From: Pseudomonadota bacterium
GTDB lineage: Bacteria > Desulfobacterota > Desulfobacteria > Desulfobacterales > Desulfolunaceae
Direction: 5' to 3'
DNA: 53,132 bases
Assembly (NCBI GenBank): GCA_018818835.1
Contig: JAHIRD010000013.1
Span: forward strand, 1-53,132
Notes under the pieces: model-generated
The model's database searches: none
What the model was told of the DNA's origin: nothing
What the model saw: only the letters and a program-made list of their open reading frames with translations
Shown here: piece by piece, positions 16,967-25,528 of the stretch
Position numbering within the stretch: the stretch's first letter is position 1
How the letters are laid out: each line of letters starts with the position of its first letter
Position numbers and translations under genes: made by a program

Positions 16967-17231
16967 TTATATGATATTTCATAAGATATAAGTTGCTTAT
17001 AATTTCTTCTTACACAGCGACAGCAAAAAAACCGCTATGCGAGAAGCTATCTTTCTAATTTTCAGGGGAAACGACAGAATCCAAGAGACATGTTTTTGCT
17101 TGTAGCCTTCCGCCGTCGCCAAAGGCTATGGCGGACACGTGGTCTAAAGTGCGATCTACCATTTTGGGATGGACACTAAATAGGAGTAGAGGCATCGGGT
17201 CATAGGTCCCATAAGTCCCATTACCCCCCCC
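16967..17231. other. Noncoding region between toxin-antitoxin module and hybrid kinase
   Basis: No gene is supported here. It contains an inverted repeat, TAGCCTT (17103-17109) with AAGGCTA (17122-17128), around a CG-rich loop. A GGTCCCAT-type repeat lies at 17201-17221. A run of nine C lies at 17224-17232, next to the kinase stop codon. The stretch looks like worn mobile or repeat sequence rather than regulatory DNA. Confidence 0.4.
17201..17221. repeat. GGTCCCAT-type short repeat
   Basis: Two adjacent units (CATAGGTCCCATAAGTCCCAT) are of the same kind as at positions 1-52, 33358-33397 and 45005-45052. It lies just after the hybrid kinase stop codon. Confidence 0.65.
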
Positions 17232-19394
17232 CTACCGATCCAAAACCTTCCTGATGGCCATGCCGATATTTTCAAGCATGTAGGGTTTTTTTATATAGTC
17301 TGCCACACCCAGTTGCTGGGCTTCCCGTACCCTGTCCGTTTCGGAATAGCCGCTGACGATGATTGTTTTCTGGTCAGGAGTCATGGCAATGATTCGTTTG
17401 TAGGTATCCAGGCCGTCCATCCCCGGCTCCATGATCATATCCAGAATCACACATTCCACGGGGTGATTTTTCAGATACTCCACAGCCTCTTCACCCGAGC
17501 TGACCGAATAAACCTGGTAATTAAGGCGAGTGAGCATCCGGGTGGCGATTTCCCGTTGGTCATGGATATCATCTACCACCAGAATCCGTTCGTCTTTTCC
17601 CATAATGGATTCTATGGTGGCTTTCTTTTCTCGTTCAGGCACAAGCCCCCGAACCAGAGGGAAGTAAAGCTCGACGTCGGTTCCCTGACCCAGATTGCTT
17701 TTAATATTGATATATCCTTTATGGTCCTGGACCGTTCCCCATACCACGGCAAGCCCCAGGCCCGTTCCGCTGCGACCCATGACTTTTTTGGTGTAAAAGG
17801 GTTCGAAAATTCTCTGCATATCATTTTCCGATATGCCTTCACCTTGATCGCTTACCGTGAGCACCACATAGTCCCCTTCGCCCACGGTGTAGTATCCTTG
17901 CAAGGGTTGATCAATGTATCGACTCTGGGTTGAAAGGGTGATGGTCCCCCCCTTTGGCTGGGCTTCGGCGGCATTGGCCACCAGATTCATGATGCTTTTT
18001 TTAATGTGGTGCACAGACCCTTTGATGCTGGGTATGTTGTTTTCAAGGTGCGTCTTGATCGTCACATGGGGGTGGTAGGAGAGCAGTTTGTCGTGCTCGG
18101 GTGAATTCAAATAGTCTTCAATGATGTGGTTGAGCCCCAGGGTGTCCTTGGTCATGACTCCGCGTCTGGCCAGGGTCAGAAGATCTTCGACAATGGCGGC
18201 TGCTTTCAAGCCGGAATCACGAATAACTCGTATGGGTTTGTAAAGGGGACTGTCCTTTGGAAGATCAAGAAGCAGAATTTCAGGGTAGCTGACAATGCCT
18301 GAAAGAACGTTATTCAAATCATGGGCCACGCCACCGGCCAACAGACCCAGAGACTCCATTTTCCGTGAACGGTCCAGCTGTTTTTCAAGGGCGTCTTTTT
18401 CCTGCTGGGCTTTCATGCGTTCCGTGATGTTCCGGGTCACCCCCATGATTCCGATGGGTTTGTTGTCTTCACCCATGATGAAGGACGCCTTTATTTCACA
18501 ATAAAGGGTCGAACCATCCTTGGTGTACATTTCAAGGATCAGAGTCACCGAGGAGTTGTAATGGCCCGTTTCCTTTCCGACTTTCAATTGTTCAGCAAAC
18601 ATTTTTCGTACGATTTCAACCGATTCAGGTGTCAAGGTATCGTAAATGGTCAGATGCTTCAAATCCTCTTCGGACCAGCCGTGGAGCTTCATGGACACCG
18701 GGCTCACATAGGTGTATTTGAATTTGAGATCCATGGTCCAGATCACATCGTTGATGTTTTCAGCCAAAAAGATGTGTTTTTCAACACTTTCCCTGAGGGC
18801 TTCTTCAACCCGTGATCGTTCGATGATCTCCTGCTTTAATGCGTTGTTTGACTCCACAAGTTCCCGGGTCCTCTTGCGGACACTTTCCTCAAGGGTCGCT
18901 TTTTCTTCGAGGATACGTATGTATAGAAAAATCACCACCAGGATAAGAAGAAATGCAAAAAACGTGTAGGCCTTTAAAAAAATAGTGGTCTTAAGCCAGA
19001 TGGTTTCCACGGAACCGATGACCTTGCCCTCGTATATGACGGGGGCGCTGAGCCGCAGCTTGGGTATCAGATGCATCCTGAGCAACGTGCCCGTGATGCC
19101 TGAGATAGAACGTTCGGGTATCTTCCAGAAAAGATTGCCCAGATGGTCGGTGATCACAAGACTTTCATAGCCATAGGATTCCGAGGCCAGGGAGAGGTAA
19201 TCGCTGATACCTTCCAGATTGAAGTTCCATAAGTTGTTGGCAACCACCCGTGCATGTTCTTCCATCCGTGCCTGGGCGGTTTTTTCTGAAAAGGTGTCAA
19301 TACCTGCAATGATTACAAAAAATAACACAGTGAGAATTATCAAGGATATGGGGGTTACCCATTTTAAATACAGTGATAGCCTGAACTTGTCCAT
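17232..19394 (-). CDS. Membrane-bound PAS hybrid histidine kinase with receiver
   Basis: About 720 residues. Two membrane segments (about 9-31 and 135-157) flank a periplasmic sensor of about 100 residues, and a coiled-coil stretch follows. A PAS/PAC domain comes next (about 205-325, with VIWTMDLKFKYTYVSP and GVTRNITERM). The HisKA box has the phospho-His in GGVAHDLNNVLSGI, and the HATPase has its N box MNLVANAAEA, G1 VSDQGEGIS and G2 GTGLGLAVV. The protein ends in a receiver (about 598-718, phospho-Asp in VILDMIMEPGMDG). The start is taken as ATG 19394; a TTG at 19406 is possible. No DNA-binding partner is adjacent. The second hybrid kinase lies 150 bases upstream, so the two may act together, though the signal is unknown. 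Confidence 0.93.
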   Translation of the reverse strand: MDKFRLSLYLKWVTPISLIILTVLFFVIIAGIDTFSEKTAQARMEEHARVVANNLWNFNLEGISDYLSLASESYGYESLVITDHLGNLFWKIPERSISGITGTLLRMHLIPKLRLSAPVIYEGKVIGSVETIWLKTTIFLKAYTFFAFLLILVVIFLYIRILEEKATLEESVRKRTRELVESNNALKQEIIERSRVEEALRESVEKHIFLAENINDVIWTMDLKFKYTYVSPVSMKLHGWSEEDLKHLTIYDTLTPESVEIVRKMFAEQLKVGKETGHYNSSVTLILEMYTKDGSTLYCEIKASFIMGEDNKPIGIMGVTRNITERMKAQQEKDALEKQLDRSRKMESLGLLAGGVAHDLNNVLSGIVSYPEILLLDLPKDSPLYKPIRVIRDSGLKAAAIVEDLLTLARRGVMTKDTLGLNHIIEDYLNSPEHDKLLSYHPHVTIKTHLENNIPSIKGSVHHIKKSIMNLVANAAEAQPKGGTITLSTQSRYIDQPLQGYYTVGEGDYVVLTVSDQGEGISENDMQRIFEPFYTKKVMGRSGTGLGLAVVWGTVQDHKGYINIKSNLGQGTDVELYFPLVRGLVPEREKKATIESIMGKDERILVVDDIHDQREIATRMLTRLNYQVYSVSSGEEAVEYLKNHPVECVILDMIMEPGMDGLDTYKRIIAMTPDQKTIIVSGYSETDRVREAQQLGVADYIKKPYMLENIGMAIRKVLDR

Positions 19395-19545
19395 GTGATC
19401 GTCCAAAGAAGCAATACCTTTATGCAGTGCCCACCATTTCCAGATAGACCCTATTTAGTGAGACGGATGATTTATGAGTCGGATAAAGACCCTTATTAAG
19501 ATAGCAGCTATTCCATTAGGTATCAAATACATAACGATAAATAAA

Positions 19546-22308
19546 TTATTTTTTCAGAATAGATATGATCTGATTGCGTAATGTGTCAAAGGGGCATGGT
19601 TTGGAAAGGAACCCCTGAATCCCCAAATCTTTCAATTCGACCATCCTGGGGTCATCATGGGCCAGGGATGATACGATGATAATCTTGGTCTCGGCGTATC
19701 GTTCATTGGATTTGATGTACCGAACCAGAGCAATCCCATCCATTTGGGGCATCATGACATCGGAAATGACAAGCATGGGCTGGAAGCTCCCTAAAAGAAC
19801 CGATGCCTCGAGGCCGTCTTTGGCGATGCGGATCGCCCATTCCGGATAATGCTTCTGGAGACTGCGGCTGGTGATTTTGGCGATGGCGGCATCGTCCTCA
19901 ACAATAAGAATACGAAAATGGATGGTTTCGAACTGGGACAGGTTCTTTTCAAGTGAGCAGTATGTGTAAAGAATGTCACGAATGGCTTCCCGTTTGAACG
20001 GTTTGGCTATGAAATCATCCATGCCCGCTTGCTTGCATGCCTCACGATCAGATTCAAACACATTGGCCGTCATGGCCACCACAGGAATCTTTAAGCCTTT
20101 ATTCCTGATATAACGTGTGGCTTCGAGGCCGTCCATCTTGGGCATCTGCATATCCATGAACACAATGTCATAGGTTTTTGAGTCGATTTTTTCGATGACA
20201 GACAGGCCGTCGTCTGCAATTTCAGGGTTGTGGCCCATTTTTGTCAGCATTTTTACGGCCAGGGTCTGGTTGACCTTGTTGTCTTCGGCCACCAGAATAT
20301 TCAGACAGGGCGGCTTTTGTACAATGACCTTCTGTTCGGTGAGTATAGGGCTCTGGGAAATGTCATCACCATGGCCCATCACACGGAGGATCATGTTGAC
20401 CAAGGCTTTGCGCCGGACCGGTTTGAATAGATAACCTGAAAATCCGGCGAGTTCCATTTGTTTGACAATGCCCGAGCGCGTGTCAGCCGTGATGGCGATG
20501 ACAGGCGGAAGACGGTCACCCAAGCGTTTTTTGACTTGGTCAAGTAACATATATCCGTCCACCTCAGGCATCATGATATCCATAAGGATCAGTTTATCCT
20601 CAGGCGTGAGGATCTCTAACGCTTCCCGTGCGGATGCGGCTGTTTTTGGTATCATTCCAATGCGTTGGATAATATCTGATTCAATGCGCAGGGCGTCAGG
20701 GTTGTCATCCACAATCAGACAGCCCATGCCGGTCAGGTCTTTTTCCAGGAGGACAGGGTCCTCTGATGTTTTGTTATTGGCTTTCATCAGGGTGACGGTA
20801 AAGAAAAAACGGGAGCCTACTCCGGGTTCACCGTCCACGGAAAGTGTTCCGCCCATCAGACCCACTAACCGCCGGGCAATGGTCAGGCCCAGGCCTGTGC
20901 CCCCATATTTTCGTGTTGTACTGCCGTCGGCCTGGGTAAACGGTTCAAAAATTTTCCCCATCTGCTCGGGGGAAAGTCCTATTCCCGTATCTGAAACGGA
21001 AATTTCAACGAACAGGTTCTCCTTGTCTTCTCCGGCATTTTTCGCTGTGACCAGAATATGGCCTTCAGAGGTGAATTTGGCGGCATTGCTCAGATGATTC
21101 ATGATCACCTGATGAAGTCGAGTGGGATCACCCTTTACAATGGCATCGATATCTTCGTCGACCTCTACCAGAAGATCCACCTTGCCGCTGTTCAGTTTAG
21201 TTCGGACAATATCACAGGCTCCGTGGAGAAGATCTTCGAGATTAAACTCAATGGATTCAAGATCAATTTTGTCTGATTCGATTTTAGTCAAATCCAGAAT
21301 GTCATTGATCAGGGAGAGAAGGGCTTCTGAACATTGGTTCACCGTCATCAATGACTCTCGTTGCTCCTGGGTCAGTTCCATGTCCAGAACCATGGATGTG
21401 AACCCGATGATTCCGTTGATAGGGGTTCTTATTTCATGGCTCATATTGGCCAGAAACTGGCTTTTTGCTCTGTCGGCTTTTTCAGCATCCTCTTTGGCTT
21501 TGGCCAGGTTGGCCGTTCGCGCGTTGACCAGGTCGTTCAGATTTTTGGTGAGGATCCAGCTTTCAAGATGGACCGACGCCCGGGCAAGAAGCAGATCTTT
21601 GGTAAAGGGTTTGGTCAGGAAATCAGAGGCCCCGGCCTTGAGGATTCGAAGTTCGGTGCTTTCACCGCCCTGGGAGGTGAGAAAGATCACAGGGATACGG
21701 CCCAGGTGTTTGTGCTTTCTGATTAGGATGCACAGCTCTTCTCCATTCATTACCGGCATATGAAGATCGGTGATGACCAGATCGATTCGTTGCTCCTGGC
21801 TCGCATTCAGGATTTCCCAAGCATCGTGGCCGTTTTCAGCCGTAAGAACATGGAACCCGGCCTGGGAAAGAATATCCGAGGCTACTTTTAAAATGAATCG
21901 GGCATCATCCACCACAAGAATCGTTGCGTTGGCAAGGTTTTTTTTGGACTCGTAAAGTCCACAGACCGCATCCAGAAGCTCGGATTTTTCAAAGGGGGCT
22001 CTGAGTATTTTAGTGACATCCGCTTTCCATGCCTCATCGATTTTGGCTGTTTCGTCTTTGTCAATAATGGCAAGGATGGGCAGGGGGACCTTGCTCTGGG
22101 GCATGAAGATTCGTGCTTCGCGAATGGTCCGGATCAGAGGAAGCAGGCCATCGGAATACACCAGGATAAGATCCGGCTCAAAGGACCGAATATGTTCCAG
22201 CATCCTCGATTCAGAATCGATGACGGCGATCTCCCTGTTGCTGCTCATGATTTCATGAACAATCAGTTTGGCCACGATTCTATTCTCGGTGACAAGAAGG
22301 GTTCTCAT
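19546..22308 (-). CDS. Soluble hybrid histidine kinase with five receiver-like domains
   Basis: A 920-residue cytoplasmic protein without membrane segments. The order is: a receiver-like N-terminal domain (about 1-125) lacking the usual phospho-Asp (LILVYSDG at that place); a full receiver (about 128-250, [12 protein letters not shown]); a HisKA box (about 290, [14 protein letters not shown]); an HATPase (N box [10 protein letters not shown]1 [10 protein letters not shown]2 [10 protein letters not shown]); then three receivers centred near 580 ([12 protein letters not shown]), 710 ([12 protein letters not shown]) and 850 ([12 protein letters not shown]). So many receivers around one kinase core suggests a phosphate-distribution hub or multistep relay, but no Hpt domain is seen in this protein. 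CheA upstream has one, though coupling is speculative. The input is probably a partner protein. Confidence 0.93.
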   Translation of the reverse strand: MRTLLVTENRIVAKLIVHEIMSSNREIAVIDSESRMLEHIRSFEPDLILVYSDGLLPLIRTIREARIFMPQSKVPLPILAIIDKDETAKIDEAWKADVTKILRAPFEKSELLDAVCGLYESKKNLANATILVVDDARFILKVASDILSQAGFHVLTAENGHDAWEILNASQEQRIDLVITDLHMPVMNGEELCILIRKHKHLGRIPVIFLTSQGGESTELRILKAGASDFLTKPFTKDLLLARASVHLESWILTKNLNDLVNARTANLAKAKEDAEKADRAKSQFLANMSHEIRTPINGIIGFTSMVLDMELTQEQRESLMTVNQCSEALLSLINDILDLTKIESDKIDLESIEFNLEDLLHGACDIVRTKLNSGKVDLLVEVDEDIDAIVKGDPTRLHQVIMNHLSNAAKFTSEGHILVTAKNAGEDKENLFVEISVSDTGIGLSPEQMGKIFEPFTQADGSTTRKYGGTGLGLTIARRLVGLMGGTLSVDGEPGVGSRFFFTVTLMKANNKTSEDPVLLEKDLTGMGCLIVDDNPDALRIESDIIQRIGMIPKTAASAREALEILTPEDKLILMDIMMPEVDGYMLLDQVKKRLGDRLPPVIAITADTRSGIVKQMELAGFSGYLFKPVRRKALVNMILRVMGHGDDISQSPILTEQKVIVQKPPCLNILVAEDNKVNQTLAVKMLTKMGHNPEIADDGLSVIEKIDSKTYDIVFMDMQMPKMDGLEATRYIRNKGLKIPVVAMTANVFESDREACKQAGMDDFIAKPFKREAIRDILYTYCSLEKNLSQFETIHFRILIVEDDAAIAKITSRSLQKHYPEWAIRIAKDGLEASVLLGSFQPMLVISDVMMPQMDGIALVRYIKSNERYAETKIIIVSSLAHDDPRMVELKDLGIQGFLSKPCPFDTLRNQIISILKK

Positions 22309-22479
22309 GTATGTATCGTCTGAAATTCCGGTATATTATATATAGGTTGGACAACGGTCAGTGCAGGACAGGTTCTTCAAGAGGTTCCATATCCCAACTG
22401 GGGTAACGTGAATAAATCATTTAATTTTCATTTTATATCAATTGGGGTCAGAATGCAAACAGCTCATGGGCTTTTTGTG

Positions 22480-22758
22480 TCAGAACAGTGTCTTTTTACC
22501 GTTAACCGAGTAAACAAAAGACAGCAGTTCAGCCACAACCACATAGACATCAGGGGGGATTTCCTTTTCGATTTCAAGCTTGGACAGAACCTCCACCAGA
22601 TCAGCGTCATCCTTGACCGGGATATTATGCTTGTGAGCAATTTCAATGATACGCTCAGCGACGTCACCGGATCCCTTGGCCGTGATTTTCGGGGCACGGT
22701 CCTTGAGGGGATTGTAGCGGAGGGCAACGGCTTTTTTTCGTTTCTTGGTCATGCTCAT
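22480..22758 (-). CDS. Stand-alone FlhB C-terminal-domain-like protein
   Basis: A 92-residue protein equivalent to the cytoplasmic C-terminal domain of FlhB, without its membrane part. It aligns by eye with FlhB in this window (32259-33326): VALRYNPLKDRAPKITAKGSG versus VAIKYDPLSMRAPKVVAKGAG, and PPDVYVVVAELLSFVY versus PGDFYRAVAEVLAYVF. The segment holding the FlhB self-cleavage site NPTH lies just before this match and is absent. Similar short proteins (YlqH in Bacillus) sit beside a FliK-like gene, as here. It may interact with FlhA or the FliK-like protein in switching export specificity. It is the last gene of the flagellar run, seven bases after the FliK-like gene. Confidence 0.88.
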   Translation of the reverse strand: MSMTKKRKKAVALRYNPLKDRAPKITAKGSGDVAERIIEIAHKHNIPVKDDADLVEVLSKLEIEKEIPPDVYVVVAELLSFVYSVNGKKTLF

Positions 22759-22764
22759 GGCGTC

Positions 22765-24594
22765 CTATATCCGCAGGTTGACCGCACCTTCTTGGGGGGG
22801 GCTGACCATGCGTTCGGTAAGCGATTGACTGGCAAGGGTTTCGGGATCCATGATGCGGCAGTCCATCCGTGTGACAGAATAGCCCTTCTGGACCAGAGCC
22901 CTTTGGAATTCCTGAAGGGCGTCATCAATGGATTTTTTTGCCAAAGCATGCCCCACGATAAATTCACCGCCCAGGGATTTTTTGAATATGGCAAAATCCG
23001 CTTGAACGTGCCCCAGGCGACTCATGTCAAGAAGGAATGCCACCCGGATAATCCGATCACCCTCTTTTTTCCCCGGGCTGCTTTTTCGGTCAAGGTCAAA
23101 GAACAGCTGGCCGAACCGGAGGTTTTCTCCTGAATAAAAAGGCAGGGGAAGAAGATATCGGCCTGTTTCGTCGGCGCTGTGGCTGTTCAGAGACTGCATT
23201 TTTTCAAGACTGTCCACAAATCGTTTCAGGGTCTCAACCGTTTCCTGCACCTCGGGTTCGCTGGATTGTGCAAGCTTCATGGAAAGTGCTTTGACATCGT
23301 TGGAAAGAAGGGTCGATACCTGTTCTTTCACAGAAAGGGCATCCTGGCTTGACCCCAGAGATTCTGCAAAGGACTTGATCTTGTTTTCCCACATCAGGCC
23401 GCTGTTTTTCGCCAGACTTTTGAGGGCTTTTTCATCAAAGGGGCCATCTGATTTCAAGGCCATGGTCCACACCAGTTCTCTGAGTTCGCTGAAAATGTTT
23501 TTATTTACAAACAACGATCCGTCCGTCATGGACGGAAGAGGGGAAAGAAAACCAGGAGCAGTTGTCTGGCCAGGGCCTTTGGGCAGAAAAGCCTTGATCA
23601 GGATATCACGGAGTTGGGTGAGCCCTTTTTCGCGGATCAGGGTTTCGGATGCGGATGAAAAAAGAGCCCGGATTTTGTCTCCCAGGCCTATGGAACGGTT
23701 TTCAAGGGCCTTTGTCAGTAGCGTTCTATCTTCAGGGCCAAAGGTTTTAAGAAGAGTCTGGGCCTGTTTGCCCAATCGGGAAAAGGGCGGATCGTTTCCG
23801 GTAAAATCATTTTTTTGAGCTGCGGACTCGTTATGGGGCATAAGGCTTTGGAGTTTACGTGCGAGGGATTCCAAAATGGGTGCCGGTACAGATGGTTTTT
23901 CTGGGTTTCCCTGGGTGATGAGCAGAGACAATTTGAGTTCAAGGGGGATGGCGTTCTGTTTGATAAGGGCCTCTATAAACGGGCGGTCAGTTGCAAGAAG
24001 TCGTCCTGAAGACGGGCTGCCGAAAGCCTCACCCTCCCAAGATGGGCCCCTGGAGGACGGCAGGCCATGGGCCGGGGGAGGCTTTTCATTGTTCCCCAGT
24101 CCTTGGCCGGGCGACAGGATTTGTCCTGATAATCTTTGCCTGGAAGGAGACGCTTGATCCGTGCCCTGGCCCTCGATTTTTTGATCCTGAATGATCGGGA
24201 CAGACGGGCTCCGGATCTGGGCGGTTCCTTTGGCCGTTTGATTAAGTACTTTGGCAAGATTCTCATAGGGCCCTTCCTGGCCCATGGTTCTCATTTCAGC
24301 AAGGCCAGGAGGAAAACTCACAGGTTTATGGGCCTCCACAAGTTTCAGAACCTGGGAATCACCGGTTTTTGTGACTTTGAGGTAAAGGGTTTCATCTTCA
24401 ACAAGGGGCAGATGGGTTTTAACCTCAACCAGTTGTCCCTCAATGCGGAGCTGTGCTTTGCCCTGGGAAAACACCTGGGTGACTTTGGCCTCCACAAGTT
24501 GATTCTCTTTGAATACCGGCGCCCCTTTTTTGTCCTGCAAAAGATCCAGAACCAGTTCGGACGAGGACAACAGTATGCGGGACAGGGTCGTCAT
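22765..24594 (-). CDS. FliK-like flagellar hook-length control domain protein
   Basis: A 609-residue protein. The N-terminal ~120 residues form a beta-rich domain (LVEAKVTQVFSQGKAQLRI, THLPLVEDETLYLKVTK). A long low-complexity Pro/Gln/Ser middle and a helical stretch follow. The C-terminal ~130 residues resemble the Flg_hook domain of FliK (RVAFLLDMSRLGHVQADFAIF...VQKGYSVTRMDCRIM). It is clearly distinct from the second FliK in the window (43079-44725). Being paired with the small FlhB-like gene matches the YlqG/YlqH arrangement known in Bacillus. The role is likely an accessory to export-substrate switching rather than the ruler itself, but this is inference. Confidence 0.82.
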   Translation of the reverse strand: MTTLSRILLSSSELVLDLLQDKKGAPVFKENQLVEAKVTQVFSQGKAQLRIEGQLVEVKTHLPLVEDETLYLKVTKTGDSQVLKLVEAHKPVSFPPGLAEMRTMGQEGPYENLAKVLNQTAKGTAQIRSPSVPIIQDQKIEGQGTDQASPSRQRLSGQILSPGQGLGNNEKPPPAHGLPSSRGPSWEGEAFGSPSSGRLLATDRPFIEALIKQNAIPLELKLSLLITQGNPEKPSVPAPILESLARKLQSLMPHNESAAQKNDFTGNDPPFSRLGKQAQTLLKTFGPEDRTLLTKALENRSIGLGDKIRALFSSASETLIREKGLTQLRDILIKAFLPKGPGQTTAPGFLSPLPSMTDGSLFVNKNIFSELRELVWTMALKSDGPFDEKALKSLAKNSGLMWENKIKSFAESLGSSQDALSVKEQVSTLLSNDVKALSMKLAQSSEPEVQETVETLKRFVDSLEKMQSLNSHSADETGRYLLPLPFYSGENLRFGQLFFDLDRKSSPGKKEGDRIIRVAFLLDMSRLGHVQADFAIFKKSLGGEFIVGHALAKKSIDDALQEFQRALVQKGYSVTRMDCRIMDPETLASQSLTERMVSPPQEGAVNLRI

Positions 24595-24601
24595 GGTATG
24601 A

Positions 24602-25108
24602 TCAGGATCCTTTTTCCATGGCGATAAATTTCTTTTTCAAGGAAATGACCAGATCCACCTCTTGGTGAGAGACAGAAAGCTCAGTGGCAATGTCCTGGGG
24701 CCCCATACCCTTCTGATAGAGAGAAAGGATGGCTTCCTGGGTGTCGTAAATTCCTTCGGCCGGGATGATCTCATGTCTGTCCTGGGAGAGGGACCGTGAA
24801 AGGTAGGCATCTGCCCGGTTCAACAGCAGGTTCAGGCTGATGATCCGGCTGTCAAGTTTATCATTTAGCTCACGGATCAGTTTATTTTTCTCCATGATCT
24901 GGCTTTCAAAAATCCTGGCGGATGATTCGGCCTCATTGAGAAGTGGCTCCATCATGGCCACAATCTTTCGGGCGGAGTCTTCCGCCCCATGGGTGCCTTC
25001 TTTTCCGGATCTTGAATGCCGAATAAAATAAACCAGAAGCACCAGTAGGAGACATATCGAAAGCGTCTGGAAGACAACCCAGAATTCTGTGGAAAGCATG
25101 GCCATCAT
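24602..25108 (-). CDS. DUF2802-type membrane-anchored protein
   Basis: About 168 residues read from ATG 25108; the longer frame to 25174 adds an implausible leader. One N-terminal membrane helix (FWVVFQTLSICLLLVLLVYF) is followed by a coiled coil with many E/K/R (about 40-105). A C-terminal helix-turn-helix-like segment carries ILSLYQKGMGPQDIATELSVSHQEVDLVISL. This layout matches DUF2802 proteins found beside chemotaxis or flagellar genes in other proteobacteria. The molecular role is unknown. It lies seven bases upstream of the FliK-like gene, and about 66 bases separate it from the preceding small gene. Confidence 0.75.
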   Translation of the reverse strand: MMAMLSTEFWVVFQTLSICLLLVLLVYFIRHSRSGKEGTHGAEDSARKIVAMMEPLLNEAESSARIFESQIMEKNKLIRELNDKLDSRIISLNLLLNRADAYLSRSLSQDRHEIIPAEGIYDTQEAILSLYQKGMGPQDIATELSVSHQEVDLVISLKKKFIAMEKGS

Positions 25109-25174
25109 GACAACGTGATCCTGTTTGTATTGTGGCTTAATCGCCCTGTTCAACCCCCCTTGCGGTCCGTTCAA

Positions 25175-25486
25175 TTACACGATGGTGTTGAGAAGGCGGC
25201 CCGTAGAATCGGGTTCCACGGACTCTTCAGAGGGGCTGGCATGTTTTTTTTTATTGCTTGACCTGGCATCCTGTTTGGGTTTTCCCTCACTGGATGTATC
25301 TTTGTTGAAACGAATTTTTTCCGTTTCCTGGGTCTGGGAGACCATGGTTCGCTTTTTATCTTCTTCTTCCAACCGTTGGAACGAGGCGTGCTGGGCTGCA
25401 TCAAGGGTTTGATTCTTGATATTATGGGACTCTCGAACACTGTCGCCTTGCTGGATCACGATATTGAGACTTGGAATCGTTGTCAT
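25175..25486 (-). CDS. Small hydrophilic protein of the flagellar run, unknown
   Basis: A 103-residue protein, strongly charged and without membrane segments or a signal peptide: MTTIPSLNIVIQQGDSVRES, then Lys/Glu/Ser-rich sequence ending GRLLNTIV. It is probably largely disordered. I do not recognise the family. Its position between the FliL-like motif-array gene and the DUF2802 gene on the same strand, and the lack of any overlapping alternative gene, support it as real. A chaperone-like or regulatory role in flagellar assembly is possible but unsupported. Confidence 0.6.
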   Translation of the reverse strand: MTTIPSLNIVIQQGDSVRESHNIKNQTLDAAQHASFQRLEEEDKKRTMVSQTQETEKIRFNKDTSSEGKPKQDARSSNKKKHASPSEESVEPDSTGRLLNTIV

Positions 25487-25528
25487 GATCTTAATCTCCG
25501 TTTTTCCGATAATATGCGAACGATGCGC

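Noticed and set aside
17224-17232. C9 run at the hybrid kinase stop codon
   Set aside because: It lies after the stop in the coding direction, so slippage would not change the protein.
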